Shown here in pieces: positions 37,786-48,982 of a DNA stretch of 64,000 nt (position 1 is its first letter; every line of letters starts with the position of its first letter). The notes beneath the pieces were generated by a model. It was given only the letters and a program-made list of their open reading frames with translations, ran no database searches and was not told the origin of the DNA. Position numbers and translations under genes: made by a program. The DNA comes from Ciona savignyi (Eukaryota > Chordata > Ascidiacea > Phlebobranchia > Cionidae), in contig CH003407.1 of the NCBI GenBank assembly GCA_000149265.1, positions 782,025-846,024 on the forward strand, given 5' to 3'.

Positions 37786-37912
37786 CCGCTGGTTAGCTCA
37801 ATCAGCTAGTAAATGCAGGCAGCCAAAAGGTTGCGGTCTCAAAACTAGCCACCGGGTATAAAGCGGTTGCGTCTTAGGGCAAGGCACTATTAAATGTTTA
37901 AGCCTGAAGTAA
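37786..37912 (+). repeat. SINE-like family A, tail-truncated
   Basis: Head GCTGGTTAGCTCAATCAGCT, degraded box B (GCGGTCTCAAAACTAG) and the GGGCAAGGCACT block. Confidence 0.65.
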
Positions 37913-38925
37913 AAATAACGATGTTATTAACGTTAAGGAACTTGACTAGAATACTTTAGTTAAAATATTTGTTTAAGTTTTCCCGCAAGGGGGCGCTAGT
38001 GATGTATTTTGTTGAAGTAGTTACTTTTTCCCGAGTCGAATTCACTAGTTGTTTTTTTCCTATTTTATTGTACTGCTGAATTACATGATTTTGTCTATTC
38101 CCTTTGCGTTGATTCTTAAAGGCGATCTTCTAAAGAGAATAAAATTTTGCACTCTCACTAAACCAATAAAACTTGGAAACTTTGAATTTCCCAAGACGAA
38201 TCCCGTGACTCGGGTTAACGTGCGTAACAAATTACAAGTTGTCTGTGTATGTATTTTAAGAGGCTTGGGTTGGGTTAGTCTGGAATAGTGGGTGGGTGCA
38301 TGACCACTACTTATTTATTTGAGGCTGCGTTTTTCTGACGTTATGTCGCGTTAATTGTGACGCTATATTAGGAGAATGTTACTTTCGTAACCGGCATTTA
38401 CTAGTTTACTTTGTTCTTTAACGGTACAGGTATCTTTAGTCCTTTCTTACGCTGGTATGTTATTTTCATTGTACTATAACATTCCGTGTGGGAAAAATAA
38501 ACATCATATTGTATGGAGGCTATTTAATCTGGCCAAAGTTCAGAACTAATCCAGATCTAGATTTAAAGTTTAAAGATTTAATGTCCACTCATTTTTAGGC
38601 CTGTATTATATAATTTATTATACACGGTAAAGGTTTTGATTTAAATCATACTGCTTTAATTTTTTGTTATACTGCAATAAATATTTTCTTAAATGTAAAT
38701 AAACAGGAATTACTCAAAGGAAGTAAATAAAAGTAGGGATATATGATATATGGAAACCTTATACTAAAATTAGGGTTAGTGCTTGATTTAGAATTAGTTC
38801 TGTAGTTTAGAGTTGTGTTGTGGCCAGGGTTAGAGTTAGTTTCCCGACGTTTATTGTGCAGTTTACCCATATTTCTCTATAGTTTGCCATAGCCTTATTC
38901 CTGAAATACATTTTAAGTTAAATGT

Positions 38926-38937
38926 GTTTTTTTTCAG
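38926..38937 (+). promoter_or_regulatory. Strong 3' splice acceptor before the neuregulin-like ATG
   Basis: TTTTTTTTCAG ends 15 nt before the start codon. It is either the end of a 5'-UTR intron or an SL trans-splice acceptor; sequence alone cannot decide. Confidence 0.6.
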
Positions 38938-38952
38938 AATTGACACATAACA

Positions 38953-40986
38953 ATGATACTGCAAGGGTTAATACTATCAACAATGATTTGTGTATCATAC
39001 AGTCAGACGTGCAGACCAACCGATAAGTCTGCAACGGACCTTGCAATACTTTCTCCTATCGCAGTTGCTGTTTCAAATATCAAGTTGATCGACCCACAAG
39101 GACCAAAGTCAAAACGACTTTACAACGTTTCTGCTAAAGTTTCCGCAGCCTTTCAACTTAACAATGGGGGGTTAAAGAACAAACAAAAGATTAAGTTTGG
39201 TCCCGTCGGTAAAGCTCCTGGCTGCGTGAATGTGAAGAAAGGCAAATCCACATATTTAGTCTATTTGAACTCAACAGACGAAGCCGGATTTTACTGGATT
39301 TCTTCAAACCCCATAAAAGTAAAGAAGAGCGAGGTTCGAAAGCTAAAAAAACTTCTCTGCAAAGGCTGCTTAAGCCCGGCTGGTTTTAAGAAAAGCAAAA
39401 AAACCTACAAGAAACGTGAAGGAGGAAAGATAAACATAAAATGCAAAGCAAGTGGCAACCCTAAACCTGCTATGACCTGGTACAGAGATGGGGTGATTAT
39501 GGACAAGTCAAACACTCCTAAAGGAATGAAAGTTAAAACTTCTAGAAAAGGGGGAGCAAGTAAAATAAGAATTAAAAGTTTGACGCTAGAAATGAATGGA
39601 TTATTTACGTGCAATGCCAAGAATGCTTTGGGCTCTGCAAATTTTTCAGCGACGTTGATTATTTCCCCATTGCCGACAACTCCTACGACAACGATTTCAT
39701 CAACAACGGTGGAAGTTTGTGTCCCCTGCCCAGCTAATTTGGTCGGATACTGCGTGCACGGCAACTGCTGCATGGATTCGGAAAATATGCACCATTGTCG
39801 ATGCAAGACTGACTATTCAGGATTGAGATGCAGTGAGCGTAGTTTGTACGGCGTTTCACAGAATATGGGCGAGAAAGATTATCTCTATCACAAACGGCTT
39901 GTTGCTATTCTCGGCATGTGTCTCGCGGTGTTGCTTGCTGCTTTTATTTGTTTCGCCGTGTATTGCTTGTTTCGTAAAAAACGCTCGGACTTGCGAGAGT
40001 TGAAACTCAGGAACTCTGGTTATTCAAGAACGAACTCCGAACCTGGCCACAACGAAGTAGTGCCAGAAAACCGACGGATGCTTAACATTACCAATGCCGC
40101 ATTGAACTATCAGCCTCAACATATCGATGGCGGCATCACCAACAGTTTAGAAACTGGGATCTCGGGTGCAGCATTGCTTAACGAGGCACACAACCGGCCA
40201 TCAATTACAAGCATTGCAAGCAATAAACGGCGACGATTAAACGCCCTTGCCAAAGAGTCGGCGCAGTATGAACACCCCCATGATACCGATGAAAGTAGTT
40301 CCATAGTATCGGCCGTGAACCTTCACACACCAAATCTACCAAGGAACAACGGGCTGGATCATCTCATACAGCCAATGGAGTATTCAGAAAGCCCATTGTT
40401 ACATAATAAGTCGCACGAACGACACAAAGTGACTTCGTTTGGCGTACATGAAGAAGATGACGATAATGAAACATTATCTGATCAATCAGATGACAACCAC
40501 AACCATGTCGACTCACATAACACAGATGCTGCGAATCGCCCATATAGACCTAGCGTCCCCAACAGCCCAGAAAGAATGGGGCATGTGGACCCAAGTAGCC
40601 ATGCTATGGTTTCCAGGACATCAGATCACCATCTCTCTAACCCTGTGTACCAAACTATCAGCCCCACCTCTATTATGACGGTGCAGGCGGGTTATGACAG
40701 TAATGACGACGAAAATCGGGATTACGACATACCAAGGCCGCAAGATGACGATATGTTCACGGGAATGCACATACCAGACACTTCGCTGGGCGATGGTTTC
40801 TACTTCCCCGATCAATCATCAAACTCAAATTTTGTTGCTTCCGCTCAGCGGCAAAATATAAATTTGTTGTCGCGGCAACCTAACGTTATGACATCATCGA
40901 CAAGTTTGATCGATGACGTTGCAAGTGATGACATCACTAGTGATGACATCACGTACCGCCGCGGATCACATAGTATAGCAGTGTAG
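38953..40986 (+). CDS. Neuregulin-like transmembrane Ig-EGF protein, intronless
   Basis: A single 677-residue frame. Signal peptide is about 1-18. An I-set Ig domain covers about 140-235 (INIKCKASGNPKPAMTWYRD; Cys164 and Cys220). A Thr-rich stalk precedes one EGF domain, about 259-293 (Cys259, 267, 272/273, 282, 284, 293; YCVHGNC and DYSGLRC resemble neuregulin EGF). A transmembrane helix at about 317-339 (ILGMCLAVLLAAFICFAVYC) is followed by FRKKR and a 330-residue cytoplasmic tail. It ends HSIAV, like the IAV ending of vertebrate NRG1. Domain order and the C-terminal motif indicate an ErbB-ligand precursor. Vertebrate neuregulins are split over many exons, so an intronless coding region is unusual. 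The N-terminal 130 residues are unassigned. Confidence 0.88.
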   Translation: MILQGLILSTMICVSYSQTCRPTDKSATDLAILSPIAVAVSNIKLIDPQGPKSKRLYNVSAKVSAAFQLNNGGLKNKQKIKFGPVGKAPGCVNVKKGKSTYLVYLNSTDEAGFYWISSNPIKVKKSEVRKLKKLLCKGCLSPAGFKKSKKTYKKREGGKINIKCKASGNPKPAMTWYRDGVIMDKSNTPKGMKVKTSRKGGASKIRIKSLTLEMNGLFTCNAKNALGSANFSATLIISPLPTTPTTTISSTTVEVCVPCPANLVGYCVHGNCCMDSENMHHCRCKTDYSGLRCSERSLYGVSQNMGEKDYLYHKRLVAILGMCLAVLLAAFICFAVYCLFRKKRSDLRELKLRNSGYSRTNSEPGHNEVVPENRRMLNITNAALNYQPQHIDGGITNSLETGISGAALLNEAHNRPSITSIASNKRRRLNALAKESAQYEHPHDTDESSSIVSAVNLHTPNLPRNNGLDHLIQPMEYSESPLLHNKSHERHKVTSFGVHEEDDDNETLSDQSDDNHNHVDSHNTDAANRPYRPSVPNSPERMGHVDPSSHAMVSRTSDHHLSNPVYQTISPTSIMTVQAGYDSNDDENRDYDIPRPQDDDMFTGMHIPDTSLGDGFYFPDQSSNSNFVASAQRQNINLLSRQPNVMTSSTSLIDDVASDDITSDDITYRRGSHSIAV

Positions 40987-43527
40987 CGTATTTAGCAATA
41001 TGTGTTGTTACCATGGTGACTATTTATTAAGGCCTCAAACTCCAAGTCTTCATATTTATTGTACACACCCTTGCCTTTTGTAACTTTTCTATTATTCCTA
41101 TATAAACCGGCCGATCTAAATCCGCCCTTTTCACGTCTATTTATGGTGTTGCGTAACAAGTGAAGTACCCCGGAGTCAAACAAAGAGATAAAGCGCCACC
41201 CCCGCGATGCTAAATTTATGAGTTGCGTCACAACAGGCCCGGCCGACAAGTGTGTATAGGAAAGGATGTGTGTGACGTCAGAAATCGAGCAGTCGAGAAT
41301 CGCGCAGTCGAATCGTGCTAGAAGGGATAGCTGGAATTCTTTTGAAACACGACGCGATAATAGCGACCGCTGTCGTTCTGATAGCGCATAATGGCCATTG
41401 TTACAGATTCCTTCGCTTCGCGAAACGCGACGATTCAATGAATCAGACGCGATCCCCGGGTTTCCTGTGACGTCATAATATAGTAGCATTCCAATATATT
41501 TACTTAGCTATTGTCTCTTCGCCCTTTTCCGTTGTGTCGTCACTGTTGGCACTGTGGATCGCCCACGCGGACTGTTTGAACAGCGACAGCATGATTCGAT
41601 TCAATTATTCGCTATAAATGACGTAATAATAGAACTATGAGGCCATCGTTATGCGATCCTCCCATTTTTCCCGTGGGGTTGTCAGGTGGGAAACTACACT
41701 ATGACGTAACACTGATACTATTCACGACGTCACAGTGTTGTGAGCAGAGTCCAAACTCGGCTGAACTCTCTAGAACCAAGTAATCACGCGCGCCGTCAGA
41801 AAGACCGGGTTAGGTACGTCATAATAACAACACGCTGCTTTATGATGTAATAAATGACGGGTGAGTGAAAGTCTTCTAGAACTTACAGCACTTGCGACGA
41901 ATTCCGTAAGCTTTGTTTAGAACTGTTTACGTCACGTCACTACAGGAGCCAGAAGTCGAGAGCACTGTAATTATGACGTATTAATGGTGTACAAGTCCAA
42001 ATTATATTTGGAGCGAAGTCGCAATTAATTTTAAAAGTTAATATTTATATTTGTTTAAACAAAACAAACAAAGTCGTTGAACGTGGAGTCAAAACCGATG
42101 TGGTGCTACAAATCGTAGCTGCAGCGTCTCCAAGCGGATGTTTAAAATACCAATTTACGTTTATAATTTTTATATCCGGATTTGGGATGACTGAAGGCCT
42201 CATAACATAGGAATTCATAAATGGTAGGGTGACTTATTGGTTAACGCTGATAAGTCGATCGGTGTTTCTAAAGTTATCAGGGTACAAAAGGTTATGTAAG
42301 TATTCTGGTGGATGTTTTACACGACAGCTAAAGAACTGGTTAATAAGCACACACCTTATTCCCTTTAAATAGCTATCAATTTGGAACGACCGCAGTCGCT
42401 AAACCTACATCCGCATAGCCGAATTCCTTTGCGGTTTCACGGTCCGCTGACGTTTGCCGCTTTCCGCGTTCTTAGAGAAGGCGCTTTAAGAACTAAACGA
42501 AACATTGTTGCCAAACAAACAATAAAAACGTTCAGTAAAAATTTAAAGTAGCTTAGGTAACTCGTCCATGGACATGTAACTATCTTAGGAATTCCCCATT
42601 AAAACACCAGCAGTTCGTAACAAAGAGGAACCTATATTAGGGCAGCACTACAGAAATTTATACCAACTCCCAATTCCACCATACCGAAATTTAATTTAAA
42701 AGTACAAAAATGCAAACAAAATGTTACGAATCACTAACCCCCCTTTATGTAAACGTGGTATTCAAATAACTTGTTTATATTTAATTTCCGTTCTTTCATA
42801 TTCCCATCCTTTAGTAAAACCAAGGCATCATAACTAAAAATATTCTTTTAAACTTAAGGTTGAAGCTGGTATAGTTGTAATTTGTTCAGACACAGCACCT
42901 TATGACGTCATATTGAATGACTAAATATGTTTTGTAAATCATATATGAGTATGTTGACCTTTAAATCGTCCCTAGACTCTGTTTCAAAGTTGATTACCAA
43001 CTTAATATTTACATGCTGTCGATTTGTGGCCCTTGAGGTAATGTAGTCGGAATAGCTATAAATAATGATTACAAAAGTCACCTAGTCCATTAAATGTAGT
43101 AACTTAATGTTATTTTCTCCTAGTAACGTATCATGTTATCAATTGCCAGCAAACCGTTGGTGGGAAATTCATGGTCTACGATGATATAGGTCATTGGCTC
43201 GCGGGCACTTACAGACACTTGCGCCGGTGGTGAACTTATATTTAGAATCCGTTCGCTATATCGATTCTAAGTCTCTGTGTTCCTGGAAACGATGACTGAC
43301 AGACGGCCACTCAAAATATTAAAATGTTTGCATAGTTGCAATATGACTATCCCCTTGGATTATTAAACGACATTTTCAGGGCGTTTAAATAGGATTAAAG
43401 ACAGAATGAACACTATAAAAGTTGGACATATTTAGTTAAGCAGAATACCTTTCACGCCATAGAATGTATATTTATTGTTTTTATTGGGGAGTGGTGTTTT
43501 GAACACATCGTGGGTAAAACCTCTCAC

Positions 43528-43680
43528 AATAGGTTCTAGCAAATTAAAGGAATGTCCTTATCATACACAACACGCTAAATAGCCCCGGTAACCTTGCTGG
43601 TGGGAAATCTGACGATTACTCGTGATAACGCCCCTTGCGTTTTCCCATTCACGGGGATAAACATTAATACCATATCTTAA
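43528..43680 (+). repeat. SINE-like family A, head-truncated
   Basis: Starts at GGTTCTAGCAAATTAAAGGA and keeps the tail TTCACGGGGATAAACATTAA. Confidence 0.85.
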
Positions 43681-44339
43681 GACTACCAAATGCATATATT
43701 TTTTAGATTACACGTATACTTTGTTAATGTTTAATGAAAAAACAATTTGTCAATATTACAAGTAAAGTGTGAAGGAAATTTCGGGCCTAATGGAACTTAA
43801 AACGTCCGTTAAGACACTTACCCGAAAAGACATTTACGTGTATTATATACGACTTCTAAGTCGGACCACAATTTTCACGGTTTTCGTTAGGAGTTTCCCT
43901 AATTCTATCCTTTGATGTTGTCCTATTATGAGAATTTTGTGAGTAAATCTTTAACGACAGAGAAATATATATTGAGGCACAAATGTCATCCGAGACAAAG
44001 GTTTCTTACAACGAATAAACATAGGTCTGACTAACACCTTACGACTGGTTAAATTATTCCAGTACCACGTCTGAACATCAACCAAACGGTTGTGTGATCG
44101 AAACCTGTCGCTTGCCAGTCGGTTGTATCTTTGGACAAGACGTTTAACTTAATAAGGTAAAAAGCTGCGAGTTACATGTCCATATATTGTGCAATACATT
44201 GACCTACGCCCGTCAATTGTACTGTGAGCGTGATCTACATGACAATAACATTAATATAAACCCTCTAACAAACGAACAACACTCAATAGTTACAATTTGG
44301 TAGAACCCATTTTCTGTATGACTGAGAAGTCCTTAAACT

Positions 44340-44500
44340 TAAAAATTTTAGTAGAACCCATTAATTCACGGATTTCGGACGATGTTCGCTATAGGTGACT
44401 TCCCCAAGGACAAACCGTCTATCTTGCGTCCAGTTCCGAACGCGAAACCTTTCGGCCGAAAGGCCACTCACTGATCTACCAAGCTATTGGGGTCGGACAA
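44340..44500 (-). repeat. SINE-like family A, tail-truncated
   Basis: Promoter half only. On the minus strand the head reads GTCCGACCCCAATAGCTTGG and box B is degraded to CGCGTTCGGAACTGG. Confidence 0.78.
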
Positions 44501-44915
44501 TCGCTACAATAAGGGCTGAAGGGGTAGATAATTTTGATTGACTGGACGGAAGCAGAGACATTTACTACATGATTTTACGAACCGAATAGTGAACGCAATC
44601 GATACAGATACCAAATCCTTACAAAAATGGCCTTGGTGATGAGCCCATTTGTATTTATTATATAAACATCCAATTTTTCCTTTAATTAGTGGTTCGTATC
44701 ACACGTCACAGTTAACTTCCATACGTCATAAATGTATCTATTTTGTCATAGTTTGTACACAAATTAATCATAGCGTCAATGTCGACGCATTAACTCACAA
44801 TTGTTGTATTAAACGACAGGTAAAAACGAAAGATGGGATTAAGCCATCTGTTGCCCTACAGCGAATCGATTCCATTGTCTCATTCTCTACGTCACAATAG
44901 AGCGATTGTTCCAGT

Positions 44916-47084
44916 ATGAGCAGCATTAAGGTGAACGAAGACTACGCGAAAAGTCTGCATCAGGTATTCTGTTAATTATGACGTAATAACACGGTATAGT
45001 GACGTCGTTGATTCTAGAATGCTCAGCGGATCGCGGACTTCGTTCAGATGACGTCATCACATAACTTTCTAGCTTCGAGTGTAGCCGGATCATCCGAATC
45101 TTTGAATATTTATGGCTGCGAGCTCAGAAACAATCTCCTTAACCTGGAAAATACCATTGTCAAGGAAGCGTTTGCAATAATGAAGGCACTTTTACCCGCC
45201 ATTCGAAGGTCAGTGACGTAATAACCGACAAAATGTCGTAATAAACGTTTGTACCATGACATAATAACCGTCACAATGTAAATGACGTAATAAACGTTTG
45301 TACTATGCCATAATAACCAACAAAATGTAAATGACGTATTAAACGGCGGTTGTATGACGTAATAACCGTCAAAATGTCAGTGACGTAATAAACGGCGGTA
45401 CTATGACGTAATAACCCACAAAGGGTCAGTGACGTATTAAACGGTAGTACTATGACGTAATAACCGATGTGTTCAAAGGTTGAACAGTTCGAATGGCTCG
45501 CCGAATGACGCCGAGTTGCAGAAGTCACTTGAGCTGCAATGGATTGACTTCACACTGTGCCTCGAAATGTTCGGAACAGACGTCAAAACACTGTGGTTTC
45601 TTAACGACGCATTCGCGAAGCCAGGTCTCTCGTGTTGATGTATTATTAACCATGTTTACAGCGTTTTTGTTGAGGTGACATTGTACAATACGGCTGGCTA
45701 CAAATGCAGTTTTGTGTGGTCGAACGGTTAGTGCGACCGATTGGTCAAAACAGTGTTCCGTTTAAACACCCAACTTGTTGACGAGAACATTACGGGATCG
45801 AAACTAAACCCAGTAAAGTTAGTTTTTTTAACGGTTCTAACTTTGAACTCATTGTATTGCCAAGTTTGCTTTTGTATGATGCATTTATATCAATCAGTGC
45901 ACTAACCCTTCGACCACACAACTGCAGTCTTCGTCCATTATTTTACCCCGGTAGAACCGATTTTGCAATGTAACGCACACATCCGCAGGTATAATAAATT
46001 TGTTGGTTTTTAAGTTTCAAATCCATGATGGGCGTGTTACTTTGTCCTTTTTTCACTTTCTAAAACTATATAAATTGGTCGAACCAACCATTCTGCCAAA
46101 CAGCCGCATAAATTTACTTACCGGTCCAAGTTTCGAAGGATTGGTTACTCCGTTCAAGATTGCTTACTTGATGTTAACTGACAATATGTATATAAATCGC
46201 TTGCACCAACCATTCGGAACATGACCGTTCCGTGGCGATTAACTTTTTTTTTATTGAGCTATGTTTCGAACCCACGATGAATTCGTTACCAAGTCCGTTT
46301 TTTATACAATTCAGTGTATATTGTTCGCGTTAACCACTCGGCCACACGACCGTACGACTAGTTTTTTTTACCGGGCGAAGTTTCGAACCCAGGATGGGCT
46401 CATCACTTGGACCGTTTTTGTTCAAGTAGGTATATGTATCGATCGCGCTAACCATTCGGCCACACGACCGTACAACAGGTTTGGTTGGGCCCCACTATGA
46501 CACTGCAGCCAATTGTGGCCACCAAGTGTTTGTTACCTTCCGACACTTCCAGGCAGCATGCTGGACTGGCCCGGAGTTAAAACCGGATTTCATTCGATGC
46601 CGTCGAATTGCGCCATTCCCTCTGACGTCGATGATGACGTCAACAAACCGGCCAGTTCGAAAATGGAGGACGCGATTCGGAAAACCGAAATGATCCTACA
46701 GTCGCTCAAAGTTAGCACTCTGACGTAATCGGGCGTTTCAACAATCAATAATTATGACGTAATTTCAGACCCAAATGGCGGTTCAAGCATGGGCGGTCGA
46801 ACACTTCAGTTGTGAGTTGCCTGTGATGCTATAATCGGCCTTTATTAAGTATCCACTTTGTTTTTTGCAGCTTTCGCGATTGGAAGCGTCGCCGCGGCGG
46901 AAGGGAAAGGTTTTCGAATAAAGGTGACGTCATCATGGTCAACAATGAATATTGATAATGACCCATTGTTACGCAGATCGACCTCTCGAAGCTTATGTCC
47001 GAAAAACCGAAGATACTAATCGCCATTGTTTCCATTGTACTCGTCATAATCGGCCTTGTCGTCGCTTCCACTTTCTTGTTCTAA
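44916..47084 (+). CDS. Unrecognised 248-aa tail-anchored membrane protein
   Basis: Seven exons: 44916-44963, 45018-45208, 45479-45624, 46553-46710, 46769-46811, 46871-46923, 46977-47084, 747 nt in frame. It begins MSSIKVNEDYAKSLHQNAQR. There is no signal peptide. The middle is largely helical (NNLLNLENTIVKEAFAIMKA; QKSLELQWIDFTLCLEMFGT), with an acidic spacer DVDDDVN, a Gly/Ala-rich SFAIGSVAAAEGKGF, then KLMSEKPK and one C-terminal hydrophobic helix ILIAIVSIVLVIIGLVVAST ending FLF. This layout predicts a tail-anchored protein of the ER or mitochondrial outer membrane facing the cytosol. I do not recognise the family. An alternative donor after MSSIK exists but breaks the phase. Confidence 0.78.
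45209..45478 (+). repeat. ~50-60-bp array that makes up a whole intron
   Basis: The complete intron after exon 45018-45208 is an array. Units begin GTCAGTGACGTAATAA or GTAAATGACGTAATAA, and the first unit's GT is the true donor. Each unit has two TGACGTAATAA-type words. Confidence 0.92.
45712..45835 (+). repeat. SINE-like family B copy
   Basis: Head TGTGTGGTCGAACGGTTAGT, box B region GGGATCGAAACT. It lies in the 928-bp fourth intron (45625-46552... counted from exon 3) of the tail-anchored protein gene. Confidence 0.78.
45885..46475 (-). repeat. Run of about five SINE-like B copies, head to tail
   Basis: Successive minus-strand copies end near 45925, 46110, 46225, 46350 and 46475, each showing a CGACC(A)CACGACC-like head and most a TTCGAA box-B core. 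The last two (46258-46355, 46365-46475) are the best preserved, with GGGTTCGAAAC. All sit in one intron, opposite in direction to the copy at 45712. Confidence 0.7.
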
Positions 47085-47142
47085 TTATGACGTTTCAATG
47101 ACGTACAACACAGCAATATTTCACACCAATGCGTGTTGAATG

Positions 47143-47148
47143 AATAAA
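47143..47148 (+). promoter_or_regulatory. Poly(A) signal AATAAA, tail-anchored protein gene
   Basis: Canonical hexamer 59 nt after the stop at 47084. Confidence 0.7.
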
Positions 47149-47242
47149 CACCGCGCCAAATTACTCGATTAGCGCAGTGCGAATAAAAACAGCTTTTTTG
47201 CATCGAAAAAATGCAACAACATGAGGTTTATTCATATCCCCA

Positions 47243-47337
47243 AAGGTGGGCGCGAGGGAATCTGACCATTGCCCGTGTGTTAAACCTCTTGGTTTTCCCA
47301 GTCACGGGGATAAAAATGAATATCATATCCTATCCTT
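47243..47337 (+). repeat. SINE-like family A, tail part only
   Basis: From GGTGGGCGCGAGGGAATCTG to ATCATATCCTATCCTT. Confidence 0.85.
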
Positions 47338-47759
47338 CATGTCAATAATGGCCATACTAGGAAAATAGGGCGATTATTGGGGCACGAATTTTCCATGTTT
47401 CACTTCCTTGGTTACCTTGTGCCGAATGAGACAGTGTGTGTAAGTGCTAAGAGATATGATCCGATATCATAAATTATTCAAACAATGCCTTGGAGAAACT
47501 CGTCCATTTGATGACAAAAGTTGATTAGGCGTCATTGAATGTCAACCAGTCGTGGGTTAGTCGTTGTGTCCATAGCAAAACACATTTAGCGAACTTGAAA
47601 CCGGTGGAATTATGCATTGAACTAAAACAGACGCAAATGTTCTTCTTATTCATGTGAAACAAGTTAACTTAAACTGTGGGTATATGAGGATTAACCCAAT
47701 GCTTTATCAGGCGTTCTAACACTTTATCAGGCGTTTGCTATTTCTTACCAAATAAATTG

Positions 47760-47992
47760 CTAGCTAAATGCGTCTTCTTTCAGGTTGCAGATCCAAAACT
47801 AGCCATTAGGTTGTGACCGCAAGCAAGGATCTCAGTAGACATTTAATTATTTAGATCTAAGTTGAAGGAATGAATCAATTATATCAATCACAACACACTG
47901 CAATACTTCGGGTAATTCGACGATAATTTTACGGTTGCTCATATTATAACGCTCCTACGTCTACCCGGAGATAAACATGAAAATCTTATACA
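47760..47992 (+). repeat. SINE-like family A, diverged
   Basis: Recognisable at CAGGTTGCAGATCCAAAACT, ACACACTGCAATACTTCGGG and GGAGATAAACATGAAAATC. Confidence 0.65.
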
Positions 47993-48262
47993 TTTTATCC
48001 CACCTTTGCCATGCTAGTAACCTATAGCCCACCACTGGGTATATATTATATGTTTTATTATTTAAAATTTGAAGATAAAAATCACGAAAGTTTAGTTTTT
48101 GCGATAGCCTCTTTGCTTTGATGCACAACTGCGCCATGATTCAGTTGAAATTGACACATCGCTCGTAGGGGCTTTAATAATATCTGCAAGGTAAACATGC
48201 ATAACGCAACAAGGATTTTCGTTTGTGCACACTGCAGAAGTTTTTTTAACTAGTTTTGGTGG

Positions 48263-48557
48263 TAGGTTACGATATGATATTCATGTTTGTCCCCGTAAAT
48301 GAAAACTCCAAGGGGGTTAACACACAGGCAATCGTCAGATCACCTCGCGCCCAACAGTGGGTCACTGGAGCTATTGCAGTGTGTTGTGTATAATTCAGAC
48401 GTTCTTTCAATTTGGTAGAACCCATTCGCTGGGTTTATGCAATGTCCTTAAAGTGCCTTGCCCAAGGACACAAACGACTTGCTAGCGACCAGTTTCGAAC
48501 TTAAAACTCTTCGGATAAAAGGTGACGCACTAACTCACCAAGCTAATCAGGTAGACT
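48263..48557 (-). repeat. SINE-like family A, full length
   Basis: Complete copy. The minus-strand head reads GTCTACCTGATTAGCTTGGT and box B is AGTTCGAAACTGG. Confidence 0.92.
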
Positions 48558-48706
48558 CAATACCCCACAGGCACACACTTTTACAGGGTTAGTTACCAGC
48601 ATTTTTCGATATGTGCGCAATGCGCATGATTCCTAGAATACTATTCATAACAATTTGAATGAACCAACCATTTAGACAATGCCATATCTTCACTAGCTTT
48701 ACTGTA

Positions 48707-48922
48707 GGTATAAGGTACATTACTATGTCAGTAGAAAAAGCATGGCTTTGAACTAACCATCAAAGCAATGTAACAATTATAGCAATTTATAAGTGCACAA
48801 TGATAAAAACAATCAACATATAAAAGTTGAATCCTGGCTTCCTATAAAATTGAATCAACTATCCATGCACTGTAGGAAAAAGCCAGGCTTTTTCCACTGA
48901 CATTGTAGGGTCTGCAGTAAAG
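48707..48922. repeat. Imperfect long inverted repeat
   Basis: Arm 48707-48749 (CTTTACTGTAGG...ATGTCAGTAGAAAAAGCATGG) is complementary, with some mismatches and a small indel, to arm 48879-48922. The loop is about 130 bp. A shorter direct repeat (AGTGCACAATGATAAAAA / AGTGCACAATAATAAAAA) joins the loop to the sequence just left of 48983. Confidence 0.7.
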
Positions 48923-48982
48923 TTAGTGTAGATATTGTTCTGGCAACTTAACCAAGTGCACAATAATAAAAAAAAATTCAAC

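Larger units (their letters stand above)
36365..38952. other. Intergenic, divergent promoters
   Basis: Between the minus-strand gene and the neuregulin-like gene. It holds a family A SINE remnant, two related blocks at 37325-37430 and 38320-38390 that share GACG-TTR-GTCGCGTT and AGGAGAAT, and weak GTTAGGG-type MITE-like sequence at 38765-38840. Two TGACGTCAC/TGACATCAC words at 36420-36460 lie just upstream of the minus gene. No coding exon recognised. Confidence 0.5.
40987..44915. other. Intergenic, no gene recognised
   Basis: 3.9 kb between the neuregulin-like gene and the tail-anchored protein gene. It contains two SINE-like A fragments and many TGACGTCA/TGACGTAA words, especially 41265-41280, 41465-41480 and 41690-41830. 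A minus-strand open frame of 165 codons at 40992-41489 has no recognisable domain. It may hold regulatory DNA, but none is identifiable by eye. Confidence 0.45.
47149..48982. other. Intergenic between convergent genes, repeat-rich
   Basis: Contains three SINE-like A copies and a long inverted repeat. The last exon(s) of the minus-strand DTWD2 gene should lie here, but I could not find them. Confidence 0.45.

Noticed and set aside
40992-41489. Minus-strand frame of 165 codons after the neuregulin-like gene
   Set aside because: No domain, no splice context, no neighbouring exon; composition looks random.
44649-44900. 83-codon frame before the tail-anchored protein gene
   Set aside because: No homology and it does not join the downstream exons in phase.
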